Both the position numbers and the translations under genes were made by a program. A stretch of 46,886 nt of DNA from NCBI GenBank assembly GCA_017510065.1, contig JAFWOB010000207.1, positions 1 through 46,886 on the forward strand, given 5' to 3'. The notes under the pieces were generated by a model that was not told the DNA's origin, did not search any database, and worked only from the letters and a program-made list of their open reading frames with translations. The DNA comes from Parasporobacterium sp. (lineage in GTDB: Bacteria; Bacillota; Clostridia; Lachnospirales; Lachnospiraceae). This document shows, piece after piece, positions 39,161-46,886 of this stretch (the first letter of the stretch is position 1; each line of letters opens with the position of its first letter).

Positions 39161-41935
39161 TCAATCTCCCAGATCAAACAGTCCATCCTCTTGTGCCGGC
39201 TCAGAGGACTCTTCCGCAGAAGAATCGGTCTCATTTTCCTCTGCCTCAATTCCCTCTGATTCTTCTTCTGCAGGCTGCGTTTCGGATTCCTGCAGATAAG
39301 CGCTCACGATCGCATTGCCCCAGGTGATATTGTCAGCGATCGCATACCCCTTCAGATCGGCTGTATAAAAATCAAAATACACGTTGGAATAGATGGGGAT
39401 CATCGGAAGATGTTCATTGATCAGTTCCTGGAACAGAACCCATTTCTGCATGTATTCCAGTACTTCGCCGGGCTTCGTTTCCCGCATATCCATTGCCTGC
39501 ACATAAATGCTGCCGTAATCCCGGTAAAGCTCGATGAAACTGTTGTAAATATCTATGTAGCTGTTGATCATCTGCAGGCGGAGCATCTCCGGATCCGGCT
39601 CCTCCGCATTGTCTGATTCTTCAGGATCTTCCTCTTCCGGAGCATAGATCCTGACCATGGCAGCTTCTGTGAGCTCCCTTATGATCTGCTCTGTTTCCGA
39701 AACAACTTCTTCCGTCTCTGCAGCTGCGGGATCCTGTAACTCCTGTGGTTCCAGCCACGCCTTTACATAGGCATTGGCATTGCTTTCTGTATGAGATGCT
39801 GCCAGGGACAGTTCCTGCTCCAGCAAAGATGCGGCTTCCGCTGACCTGGTTCCCTTGAGCTTAGAACGGTCAAGGAAAACAAAGCCGCCTGAAATAGCTG
39901 CACTGCTCAGTTCTGTCTGCCGGGGAGCATATTCCGCAAACAGGCCTTCCGGCTCGAAAAGAACATCAAAGTTGCTTCCCAGATAGAACATGTCGACATC
40001 TTCCGGACGAACGTGCTCCCAATCAGCGTCTTCGGGCGCAGCATTTTCCGGCTCGGTTTCTTCTTCAGCAATCTCCGGCTCGGTTTCTTCCTCTGCAGCA
40101 ATCTCCGGAAGGCTGTCGGTTTCGGATTCCTCCGCTTCCTCTTCGTCATCATCCCCTGTTTCCAGCTGCTCATAATACAGCTCCAGCAGCTTTTCCATGG
40201 GAAGAGGAAGCAATGTCATGTGAATGCCCACCTTCTCCAGGTTGGGGATCAGCAGTTCTTCGAACGTTTTCTGCATACGGTTTCCTGCCGGATAAGCCAT
40301 GGTAAGATCCAGCACGACGCCGTTTCGCTCCCGGATCCCGTCTTCATTGAGGGTCCAGCCGTCTTCTTCCAGCAGGGTACGCGCATATTCAAGATTCAGA
40401 TTATACTCCGTCAGATTATCCAGATTGACCTTTTCCCATGCAGCCTGCTCTGCTTCATCGGCCGCCTGGGCTGCAGCATCATCCTCTGCTTCCGGGGTGT
40501 TCTTTCTGGGGGGCTCCAGATTCCGGATGGCCAGTCTGTACATCCACTGTCCGATTCCATAATATCCGTCAGTACGCAGACCGAAATTGCCGGTATAATC
40601 CTCCATGACCTCGTCCCGGTTCATGCACCAGGCGATGGCTTTCCTTACAGATGCGCAGGCTGACGTCTCCCGGATCCTGGAGAAACTGATAAATGTCTGT
40701 CCGGTGCGGGCATAGTTGCTGTAGCTGATCTTCCTGTCAGCTACCCGCTCCAGTCCGTCCTGAATGGTTTCCGAATCCGTTACCTTATTCAGAAGGCCGG
40801 TGTCGCCATTTTCCAGTTCATCCATCATGTCCTCATTGGCCAGACAATGATAGGTCAGTGTTTCCAGTACCAGAGAACGTTCCGGATCATAGCCTTTATA
40901 ATAGATGTTTCTCTCAAATTCCGCTGCTTCCCCGTCCCAGGATGTGAGAACATAAGGGCCGCTCACAACAGATGGATGGGACAGGTAGCCGGTTTCCGGA
41001 TCCAGTATGGTTTCGGCAAGCAGCTGCGTGGTAAAGCGGGGCTCTTCGTCCAGCGGGTTCTGCGGTTCTGCAGCTGTTCCCGGAAGTTCCGCTTCTGTTT
41101 CTGCTTCCGCAAGCTCCGCTTCTGCTTCCCCGGGTTCCTGCTCTTCAGACTCTTCTTCAGATTCTTCCGGCTCTTCCCAGTCAGGATCATTGGCCAGGTA
41201 TACGCCATAGCCGTCATCAAACACCCGAACCCCCGGAGCGATCTGGCGGATTGGGAAAGGAACGCAGCTTAAAAGTCCCATTTCGTAGAAGAACGGCAGG
41301 GCATCGTGCTTTACGATCACCATCATGGAATCGTCCGTCAGCACCCTCAGTCCGGTCAGATACGGAAGCTCACCGTCCTTGTATTCCGGGAATCCTGCGA
41401 TCCAGCTTAGATCCATCGGCGTCACTCCCAGGCCTCCGATCTCCTCGGAACACAGGAGCAGCCAGGTAAATGCATAATCCCAGGCGGTGATCCGGGTTCC
41501 GTCGGAAAAATACAGATCGTCATACAGATTCAGCAGATAGGTCCGGTCGCCTTCTTCATTTTCCATGACCGAAATGCCGCTTACCACGGATGGATCCGTA
41601 ACGAACATTCCTTCCGATTCGTTCCAGGTAACCAGGTTGCAGCCCTGCAGCAGAGCCTGCACATCCAGATCGCTGGTGTTGCGGCCAAACAGGTCCGCAA
41701 AGAAATTACCGGAAAGATGGGTGGTAGAAGCGACTGTAAGATGCTGAGGGATTTCCTCAGCATCTTCCTGTGCGTCTTCCTGGGCCTCTTCCGGCTGCCC
41801 CTGCGTATCTGACAGCTGCGGTTCCTCCGAAAAAGCGATTTCCTCCGAAGGCTCGCCGGCGGCAGTCATCACAAAAGAGGCGGCCAGCATCATGATCATA
41901 AACACTGTAGAGAGTATTCTGATTTTCTTTTTCAT
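39161..41935 (-). CDS. large SBP_bac_5-like extracellular protein with acidic insertions
   Basis: A 924-residue protein with an N-terminal signal peptide (MKKKIRILSTVFMIMMLAAS, cleavage near 26) and no lipobox cysteine. The body resembles the peptide/nickel family of binding proteins (SBP_bac_5): LLNLYDDLYFSDGTRITAWDYAFTW near 130-155, GPYVLTSWDG near 315, ASVRKAIAWCMNRDEVM near 430 and a late VYFDFYTADLKGYAI. It is interrupted by at least three Glu-rich low-complexity stretches (about 45-62, 255-285, 615-655) and ends in an acidic tail, and is far longer than the usual 500-600 residues. It is 32 bp behind the sortase-fusion gene and probably in the pilus operon. Ligand unknown. Confidence 0.72.
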   Translation of the reverse strand: MKKKIRILSTVFMIMMLAASFVMTAAGEPSEEIAFSEEPQLSDTQGQPEEAQEDAQEDAEEIPQHLTVASTTHLSGNFFADLFGRNTSDLDVQALLQGCNLVTWNESEGMFVTDPSVVSGISVMENEEGDRTYLLNLYDDLYFSDGTRITAWDYAFTWLLLCSEEIGGLGVTPMDLSWIAGFPEYKDGELPYLTGLRVLTDDSMMVIVKHDALPFFYEMGLLSCVPFPIRQIAPGVRVFDDGYGVYLANDPDWEEPEESEEESEEQEPGEAEAELAEAETEAELPGTAAEPQNPLDEEPRFTTQLLAETILDPETGYLSHPSVVSGPYVLTSWDGEAAEFERNIYYKGYDPERSLVLETLTYHCLANEDMMDELENGDTGLLNKVTDSETIQDGLERVADRKISYSNYARTGQTFISFSRIRETSACASVRKAIAWCMNRDEVMEDYTGNFGLRTDGYYGIGQWMYRLAIRNLEPPRKNTPEAEDDAAAQAADEAEQAAWEKVNLDNLTEYNLNLEYARTLLEEDGWTLNEDGIRERNGVVLDLTMAYPAGNRMQKTFEELLIPNLEKVGIHMTLLPLPMEKLLELYYEQLETGDDDEEEAEESETDSLPEIAAEEETEPEIAEEETEPENAAPEDADWEHVRPEDVDMFYLGSNFDVLFEPEGLFAEYAPRQTELSSAAISGGFVFLDRSKLKGTRSAEAASLLEQELSLAASHTESNANAYVKAWLEPQELQDPAAAETEEVVSETEQIIRELTEAAMVRIYAPEEEDPEESDNAEEPDPEMLRLQMINSYIDIYNSFIELYRDYGSIYVQAMDMRETKPGEVLEYMQKWVLFQELINEHLPMIPIYSNVYFDFYTADLKGYAIADNITWGNAIVSAYLQESETQPAEEESEGIEAEENETDSSAEESSEPAQEDGLFDLGD

Positions 41936-41967
41936 AGTTTCTGTCCTTTTATCTGCCGGGCCGGCTG

Positions 41968-44205
41968 TTACTCGAAGCAGTCACCGATATTCGTGTATAC
42001 CGTTCCCAGGCCAAGCGGGGTCTGGTAGTCTTCCAGCATAATGGTCATATCCGGAATGATCGCGCTTGCAGGTGTTCCCGGAGCTGCCGGGATAGGCACT
42101 GCCGATCCGGCCGGGATATAGATAACTGTATACTCCACATTCTGTCCGGGCATGATTCCCGTGACCCTTACGATCGAGGCGGTATAGCCCTGTATTACCG
42201 GGGATGTGACATCATATCCTGCCCCCTGGGCCAGTACTGCGGTATAGGATGCAGCTGCCGGTGTTCCATCAAGATAACGGTAGTTAATGGTCAGGGTATA
42301 GGAAAGGGTTGTCGGTTCATCCTGGATCCTTGTGTTGGTGATGGTCGTTACATCGCCTTCTGTCCTGCGGCTTCCGGTATATCCCGCTACAGCAGGCTCC
42401 GACCAGGTATAGGTGATCTCATTGCCGGCTGCGTCATACCTGGGCATCGTAACGGTTGCTGTCCAGTTATTCCCTGCTCCTAATGAGACGGTACGGGCCT
42501 GCCCGCCGCCGGAAAGCACCATGTAGAGCTGTGCCGGGCGGATGCCGTCTGCATTGTTGTTGTCATTCCATACCTTCAGCACGGTCAGGTTCACCTGATC
42601 CTGCGGTACGGGGTTCGCGTAAACGATCAGCATGGCGGTTGCATAGGCTGTCGTGTAATTCGGATTGGTTGCCCTTACATATACCGGGATCTGTCCTGGC
42701 TCTATGATATAAGGCACTTCCGTGCTCCAGGTACGGCCGCCGTCCGTGCTGTACTCCACGGTGGTTCCTTCCGTAATGTTGACTGAGGATCCTGCATAAT
42801 GAGGCTCTCCGTCATATAATCCGATATAACCGGTTGCTGTGACGGCAAGCGTTCCTGCAGAAGTGATCACCAGATTGCCGGGTACATAGGTCACAATGTA
42901 GTTGCCCTGGATCTGATCGCCGCTTGGCGTAATGGGATAGGTTCCCGCATTCTCGCCGGGCTCTCTGCCTGTGGTATAGCTGATCACATCATCGCCGAGT
43001 GTTCCCTCTACAGAGGTGACCCATGAAGGATCCGGATCGCCGTACATCTTAAAGGCATTGTCCGCAGTAACCGTAACAGGTCTCGGATGGACTATCAGAG
43101 TTGCCGTTGCTTCGGCTACACCTGCAGAATCATTTTCTGCCCGGATCAGGACCTCTATCTCTCCTACATTGGTAATCGACGGGATCTCATCGGTCCAGGT
43201 TTTTCCGCCGTCAATACTGTAGGTAATGGTTGTTCCCTCTTCAATGCTGACCACAGCTTCGATGCTGTGGGACTGTGCATCGTAGATTCCCTCATAACCA
43301 ATGGCATCGATCACCAGGATATTGCGCTTGATCATTTTGCCGAATACGATCAGCCTTCCATTGGTGGATGCAGATGCACAGGTGGAAAGGGCGATGATCT
43401 TGTCTGCACCGGCCGCTGCCGCTTCATCAAAGATCAATACCTCTGTCCGGATGGTAGGGCTGGTTCCGTCAATGCCCTCTCCGCCTCCGGTGGTTCCGCC
43501 GGATCTCAGATAACTAAGAACTTCTTCTGCCCGGTCTCCTACGGAATAGATGGCGTTTTCATAGGCATCTCCCGTTGCAACTGCAAAGAATTCGATATCG
43601 TAGATTCCGCTGTTGCCGATGATCAGGCCTTCCCGATGGGAATTGAAATAACTTTCGTCCTTGAAAAGATCCAGTCCGCCGAACATGGCTTTATTGTCCA
43701 TATGATGTCCGTAGACCAGATTATAGGAATCCCTCAGATACGGGTCGTTATCTGCCGCCAGATAAATGGCTCCTGTCAGGGAAGTGTTGCCGTAAATGTC
43801 ATGGGACGCATAATACAGATCGTTGTCCGCCTGAAGAACAGGATAATCGATGTTGGTATCAAATACCGTCAGCCATGCCCGGTAATCATCATTGATGGAC
43901 CTGAGCATATCGCCGCCTGACATAGGAGTTGCTCCATCATCGATGATCTCCGGTTTGTATTCCAGCAGATCCCAGGTGTCGGAAAATGCATGACTCATCG
44001 TAAAGAAAGAGTCATACAGCACATAACCCGAATACAGGATCAGAACAGCTGCCAAAAGTCCTGCAAGGATTGACACGACGGAACTGCCTGCCTTGATCGC
44101 CGCTCCGAACACTGCATCCGACGCTGCCTTCTTGGAACCCTTTTTGATGGTATGAGGAACAGGATTCTGAAGTTCGTCTGGTATAGGTCTTTCTACTTTA
44201 GCCAT
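41968..44205 (-). CDS. class B-type sortase fused to MBG, Cna-B and MucBP-like adhesin modules
   Basis: A 745-residue type II membrane protein. One helix at about 41-64 is followed by a sortase domain (about 80-295) with catalytic His167/168 in VYGHHMD, Cys276 in LSTCASAS and Arg284 in NGRLIVFG. Beyond 300 come two similar modules (YEGIYDAQSHS and YIGLYDGEPHY) flanking an MBG-like domain (VTVTADNAFKMYGDPDPSW), then a Cna-B domain (LTVLKVWNDNNNADGIRPAQ, with Lys, Glu and Asn placed for an isopeptide bond), then a MucBP-like module (LTINYRYLDGT). No sorting signal is visible at the C-terminus. AAAGGAG precedes the ATG. Sortase fused to surface domains is unusual; the adjacent pilin is the likely substrate. 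Confidence 0.85.
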   Translation of the reverse strand: MAKVERPIPDELQNPVPHTIKKGSKKAASDAVFGAAIKAGSSVVSILAGLLAAVLILYSGYVLYDSFFTMSHAFSDTWDLLEYKPEIIDDGATPMSGGDMLRSINDDYRAWLTVFDTNIDYPVLQADNDLYYASHDIYGNTSLTGAIYLAADNDPYLRDSYNLVYGHHMDNKAMFGGLDLFKDESYFNSHREGLIIGNSGIYDIEFFAVATGDAYENAIYSVGDRAEEVLSYLRSGGTTGGGEGIDGTSPTIRTEVLIFDEAAAAGADKIIALSTCASASTNGRLIVFGKMIKRNILVIDAIGYEGIYDAQSHSIEAVVSIEEGTTITYSIDGGKTWTDEIPSITNVGEIEVLIRAENDSAGVAEATATLIVHPRPVTVTADNAFKMYGDPDPSWVTSVEGTLGDDVISYTTGREPGENAGTYPITPSGDQIQGNYIVTYVPGNLVITSAGTLAVTATGYIGLYDGEPHYAGSSVNITEGTTVEYSTDGGRTWSTEVPYIIEPGQIPVYVRATNPNYTTAYATAMLIVYANPVPQDQVNLTVLKVWNDNNNADGIRPAQLYMVLSGGGQARTVSLGAGNNWTATVTMPRYDAAGNEITYTWSEPAVAGYTGSRRTEGDVTTITNTRIQDEPTTLSYTLTINYRYLDGTPAAASYTAVLAQGAGYDVTSPVIQGYTASIVRVTGIMPGQNVEYTVIYIPAGSAVPIPAAPGTPASAIIPDMTIMLEDYQTPLGLGTVYTNIGDCFE

Positions 44206-44236
44206 AGTTGTCGGGCTCCTTTGCCCCTTTTATTAT

Positions 44237-44902
44237 TTACAGATTATTTCGCCTCAGAATAGTGATTACGGTACCTTTGATCTCATTTACGCTGACAGGT
44301 CCGAAGAACCGGCTGTCCGCACCGCCCTGCCTGGAGTCCGCCAGTACAAAGCATTCTCCTTCCTTCAGTGTCACCGGATACTCGGTGTATCCCCGGTAAG
44401 GATAGGTGCTGTAAAAAATTCCTGACTCGATCATGGTGCTTCCGTTAATCACCAGGTTGCCGTTTTCTGTCACTTCCACGGTATCACCGGCTACTGCCAC
44501 CACACGGCTGACAAAAAGCTCTGTTCCGGTGGTCCTCACATTTACCGGCATGGCGCTGTAGGCGGAGCTTCCTGCTCCCTGCAGTCCTGCATCGCTCATG
44601 ACCGCATTCATGTCTTTTTCAAAAACGATGATATCCTGCGCCTTCACATCCTTGTCCAGCCTGTAGTAGAGTACCAGATCTCCGGCATCCACTCTGGGAT
44701 ACATATCCCCGCTGGGCATTATGGTCACGCCGATAATAATAAAAAACAGTGCATAGATTACGGCTGCCAGTATCAGAAGTTTCACTAACAGTCCAATGAC
44801 CGCTTTGCGGCGGCGTTTACGCTTTTTCTGCTTGGTGCTCTCGTCTTTTGCTGTCGTTTCCTTTATATTCTGAGATGTTTTCTGTTGCTTGATCTCTGTC
44901 AT
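44237..44902 (-). CDS. signal-peptidase-I-like protein without catalytic Ser and Lys (SipA-like)
   Basis: A 221-residue protein with a basic N-terminus, one transmembrane helix (about 34-58) and a signal peptidase fold outside. The box usually reading PSxSMxP is PSGDMYPRVDAGDLVLYYRL (63-82), with Asp66 for the nucleophile Ser. The lysine box (VKRV in active enzymes) is FVSRVVAVAGD, with Ser132. Streptococcus pyogenes SipA, a pilus assembly factor, likewise lacks both residues and has Asp for Ser. The frame opens at 45025, but the ATG at 44902 has AGGAAGAG nearby and precedes the basic region. It lies between pilin and sortase genes, so a pilin chaperone role is likely. Confidence 0.8.
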   Translation of the reverse strand: MTEIKQQKTSQNIKETTAKDESTKQKKRKRRRKAVIGLLVKLLILAAVIYALFFIIIGVTIMPSGDMYPRVDAGDLVLYYRLDKDVKAQDIIVFEKDMNAVMSDAGLQGAGSSAYSAMPVNVRTTGTELFVSRVVAVAGDTVEVTENGNLVINGSTMIESGIFYSTYPYRGYTEYPVTLKEGECFVLADSRQGGADSRFFGPVSVNEIKGTVITILRRNNL

Positions 44903-45166
44903 GTTCTCTTCCTGTCCGGGATACCGACTTTGCCTGTTGTTTCCTTCTGATGTGATCATTATAGAAGAAAAACAGTCAATAAACCCGTCAAATAATGAAT
45001 TTTCGTTTAATTTCTTTGACTGCAATTGTAAAAAACATTACATGTTATTTTACCATGTGAAGCCGTGATTGTACATTTTTTCCTACGTTTTTTCTTTTCC
45101 GGCGGCAATCCGGATTCGCTTCTCATGTTTGGCATTTGCAGGAAATGCTGCCGATCGGCCCAGTAT

Positions 45167-45327
45167 GCAACGATTTGACAGGTATGAATGATTTTCCGCC
45201 TAGGGGGCGCAACGATTTTTCGGGTATGAATGATTTTTCGGCCATTTCCAGCCCAAAAATCGCGCATACCCGTAAAATCGTTGCAAGGGGGTTCTGCAAT
45301 ATCATGCATCCCCGCCAAATCGTTGCA
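45167..45327. repeat. repeat family 2, array C: two direct and two inverted copies
   Basis: Direct copies begin GCAACGA at 45167 and 45209, and inverted copies end TCGTTGCA at 45278-45285 and 45320-45327. Both pairs are 42 bp apart. The two inner copies can form one long hairpin around 45240-45255. CGCGCATACCCGTAAAATCG is shared almost base for base with array B. The gene-free stretch 44903-45477 holds only this array and the hairpin at 45355-45386. Confidence 0.85.
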
Positions 45328-45354
45328 TCAGACAGAAAGAAGAGGGCTGTACAG

Positions 45355-45386
45355 TCAGAAGAGACTGCCGAAGCAGTCTCTTCTGA
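45355..45386 (-). terminator. perfect hairpin downstream of the pilin gene
   Basis: A 14-bp perfect stem (45355-45368 with 45373-45386) and 4-nt loop, 91 bp past the pilin stop. Only scattered T follow on the minus strand, so it may attenuate or stabilise the pilin mRNA rather than fully terminate. Confidence 0.6.
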
Positions 45387-45477
45387 TGCTGGTTTGAAGT
45401 GTATATCAAATCTATCTGATTTGCTATCTTGTTTTTTTCATCCTAAACCTTTTCCGGATGAGTGTTCGTATTGCTGA

Positions 45478-46872
45478 TCAGTCTTCGTCGTCTTCTCTTT
45501 TCACTTTGCGCTTCATGGCCACTACCATCAGGACCATGCCCGCTGCCAGGATCAGAGCGTAGGGAGCGAATCTCATGACCACGCCGGTGGGAGAGATCAC
45601 TTCCATGTTGTTGGTGAAGGTGACGGTAGAGTCTGCTGTGCCAATAGCTTCTTTTGTGGTGTTGTTGCTGATTGCTTCGGTTGCCTTTGCGGCTGTCATC
45701 GATGCCACGTTTTCTTTGTCATAGGTGAAAGCTTTGTTGTTTTCTTTATCTGCTGCTACAGCTGCGCTGTATACGTCGTAGGTGTTGTTGAACTCGTTCA
45801 CGGTTGCGGTAGTTCCTGCGGGGATCCCGTAGAAGGTAACAAAGTCTTCGTCATCGAGTTTCAGGACAGAGCCGGTTTCCGCAAGCGTTCCGATGGTGCT
45901 TTCTGCTTTGTCTTTGCTGATGGTGGCCAGAACTGCATCCTGTGTCATACCATCCTTGTTCCAGATGTAGTCGATGGCAGCGCTGCTGTTATTTACTCCG
46001 TTGAAAACTACCTGGAAGGGGAATTCGTTGTTGGCATTGGCCAGGGTTCCGGTGATCTGCTTCTCAACCTTCAGGTTGTAGGTGTTGTAATAATCAACGT
46101 CTTCGTTGCTGCCTGCTTCTTTCTGGACATAGCCGTTGGATTTCGCAGTAGCCGGAGTGATCGATGTACCTGCACCGCCTTCGAACATGACGTAGCCGTA
46201 GATCACCCGTGTGGAAGTATTATTATCATTATCATATTCATCTCTTACATACACATCCAGGATCCTGGTTGCCTGATATACAGCTCCTTCATTTTCATCG
46301 GTGTTATGGGTGACGCCGGCGTTTGCGCGGCTAAGCGTGGAGTCTTCCGTTTCTGTGATCAGGTATCTGTAGATGCCCGCATGGGAGAATACGGAAGGGT
46401 TAAAGTCCAGGGTCAGGGTTCTGGAAGCTACCGCGCCTGCTGTGTTTACATTTTCGATCTTGAATTCAGATGAGAATTCGGCCTCATATGTCGTGAAATT
46501 AACCGCTTTTACAACGCCATTATAGACAACCGCGGTGACAGCTGTTTTGCTTTCTTCATGATCTTCTTCCCGGTCTGTCACGGTGACGTTGTCCAGTTTT
46601 GCTTCTGCTGCTGCATTTGCATCAACCGGAGCGATGGAATAGGTATAGGTGACATTCGGCTCATGGACGGTGACGCCTGCTTCTGACGTATTATAGATCA
46701 CCAGTTCTTTCTGGAAGCTGATGGAGTTTCCGATCTTTGTGCCAAGTGTTTCATGTTCAGAAACACCTGCTGTAAATGTATTGGGTGCTTCTTCTGCGAA
46801 CGCGGATCCCGCGATCCCTGCGATCATTAAGGTTGCTAATGTGATGCCTGCGATTTTCTTTAATGTCTTCAT
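45478..46872 (-). CDS. pilin-type surface protein with Spy0128/Cna-like domains and sorting signal
   Basis: A 464-residue secreted protein. The signal peptide ends GSAFA|EEA (about 26). The first domain has ISFQKELVIYN (possible isopeptide Lys) and the HAGIYRYLITE motif of streptococcal Spy0128/FctA pilins, with Glu as likely catalytic residue. A second Cna-like domain begins YNTYNLKVEKQITG near 265. The C-terminus ISPTGVVMRFAPYALILAAG, then a hydrophobic helix and KRKVKREDDED, is a sorting signal in which SPTG replaces LPxTG. GAAAGGAG precedes the ATG, close to the window's right edge. It is the first visible gene of the pilus locus and the probable sortase substrate. Confidence 0.88.
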   Translation of the reverse strand: MKTLKKIAGITLATLMIAGIAGSAFAEEAPNTFTAGVSEHETLGTKIGNSISFQKELVIYNTSEAGVTVHEPNVTYTYSIAPVDANAAAEAKLDNVTVTDREEDHEESKTAVTAVVYNGVVKAVNFTTYEAEFSSEFKIENVNTAGAVASRTLTLDFNPSVFSHAGIYRYLITETEDSTLSRANAGVTHNTDENEGAVYQATRILDVYVRDEYDNDNNTSTRVIYGYVMFEGGAGTSITPATAKSNGYVQKEAGSNEDVDYYNTYNLKVEKQITGTLANANNEFPFQVVFNGVNNSSAAIDYIWNKDGMTQDAVLATISKDKAESTIGTLAETGSVLKLDDEDFVTFYGIPAGTTATVNEFNNTYDVYSAAVAADKENNKAFTYDKENVASMTAAKATEAISNNTTKEAIGTADSTVTFTNNMEVISPTGVVMRFAPYALILAAGMVLMVVAMKRKVKREDDED

Positions 46873-46886
46873 ATGGTACTCCTTTC

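Noticed and set aside
1-46886. tRNA, rRNA, IS element or prophage genes
   Set aside because: I looked for tRNA-like T-loop/CCA patterns, transposase and integrase motifs by eye and found none. Short or divergent ones could be missed without a search tool.

Overview
The window looks like chromosomal DNA of an anaerobic Firmicute, most likely of the Lachnospiraceae or a close clostridial relative. This is inferred from gene content: a ferredoxin-dependent 2-oxoacid oxidoreductase, butyrate kinase, the ywlC-ywlE-rpiB gene order known from Bacillus, AGGAGG-type ribosome binding sites throughout, and a sortase pilus locus. No rRNA, tRNA, phage or IS transposase gene was recognised. No database search was possible, so all names rest on motifs read directly from the sequence.

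Layout. (1) 0-8.3 kb is fermentative and redox metabolism: a homocysteine methyltransferase; a minus-strand operon (P-loop ATPase, ferredoxin, VorB-type alpha, TPP beta and gamma subunits); a flavodoxin-like protein; then on the plus strand an aldo/keto reductase with ferredoxin motifs and butyrate kinase. Two sites close to the Rex (NADH-sensing repressor) consensus lie at the promoters of the oxidoreductase operon and the aldo/keto reductase. Together the enzymes suggest 2-oxoacid (branched-chain) oxidation to acyl-CoA and ATP recovery through an acyl phosphate. (2) 8.4-10.1 kb holds a strictly periodic repeat array directly upstream of a PD-(D/E)XK nuclease-like gene, plus two very small genes. 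(3) 10.2-28.3 kb is mostly housekeeping on the minus strand: GH25 muramidase, phosphohexomutase, CCA-adding enzyme, ProRS, MetK, MurA, MscL, an operon from TsaC through a degenerate phosphatase, RpiB and dCMP deaminase to two uncharacterised proteins, an Lgt-like protein, KsgA, TatD and MetRS. (4) 28.3-33.5 kb has a CmpB-like membrane protein, a PucR regulator, an E2-like acyltransferase and an AMP-dependent acyl-CoA ligase. (5) 34-38.9 kb is a complete branched-chain amino-acid ABC transporter. (6) 39.1-46.9 kb is a surface locus: pilin, a signal-peptidase-like protein lacking both catalytic residues, a sortase fused to adhesin-type modules, and a large substrate-binding-like protein.

The most unusual content is non-coding. 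Two intergenic arrays (8467-8707 and 33699-33939) each contain ten CATG-centred sites of alternating orientation. Spacing is exactly 27, 25, 27, 25... bp in both, giving five 52-bp units. The variable dinucleotide differs between arrays (CATGTA versus CATGCG/CATGTG), mostly with matching changes in the opposite arm. A second repeat family with a 41-42 bp period occurs in three intergenic regions (14.2, 24.8 and 45.2 kb), and a third, shorter one sits at 39.05-39.13 kb. I know of no described element with the 27/25 architecture; this is the best candidate for a new system in the window.
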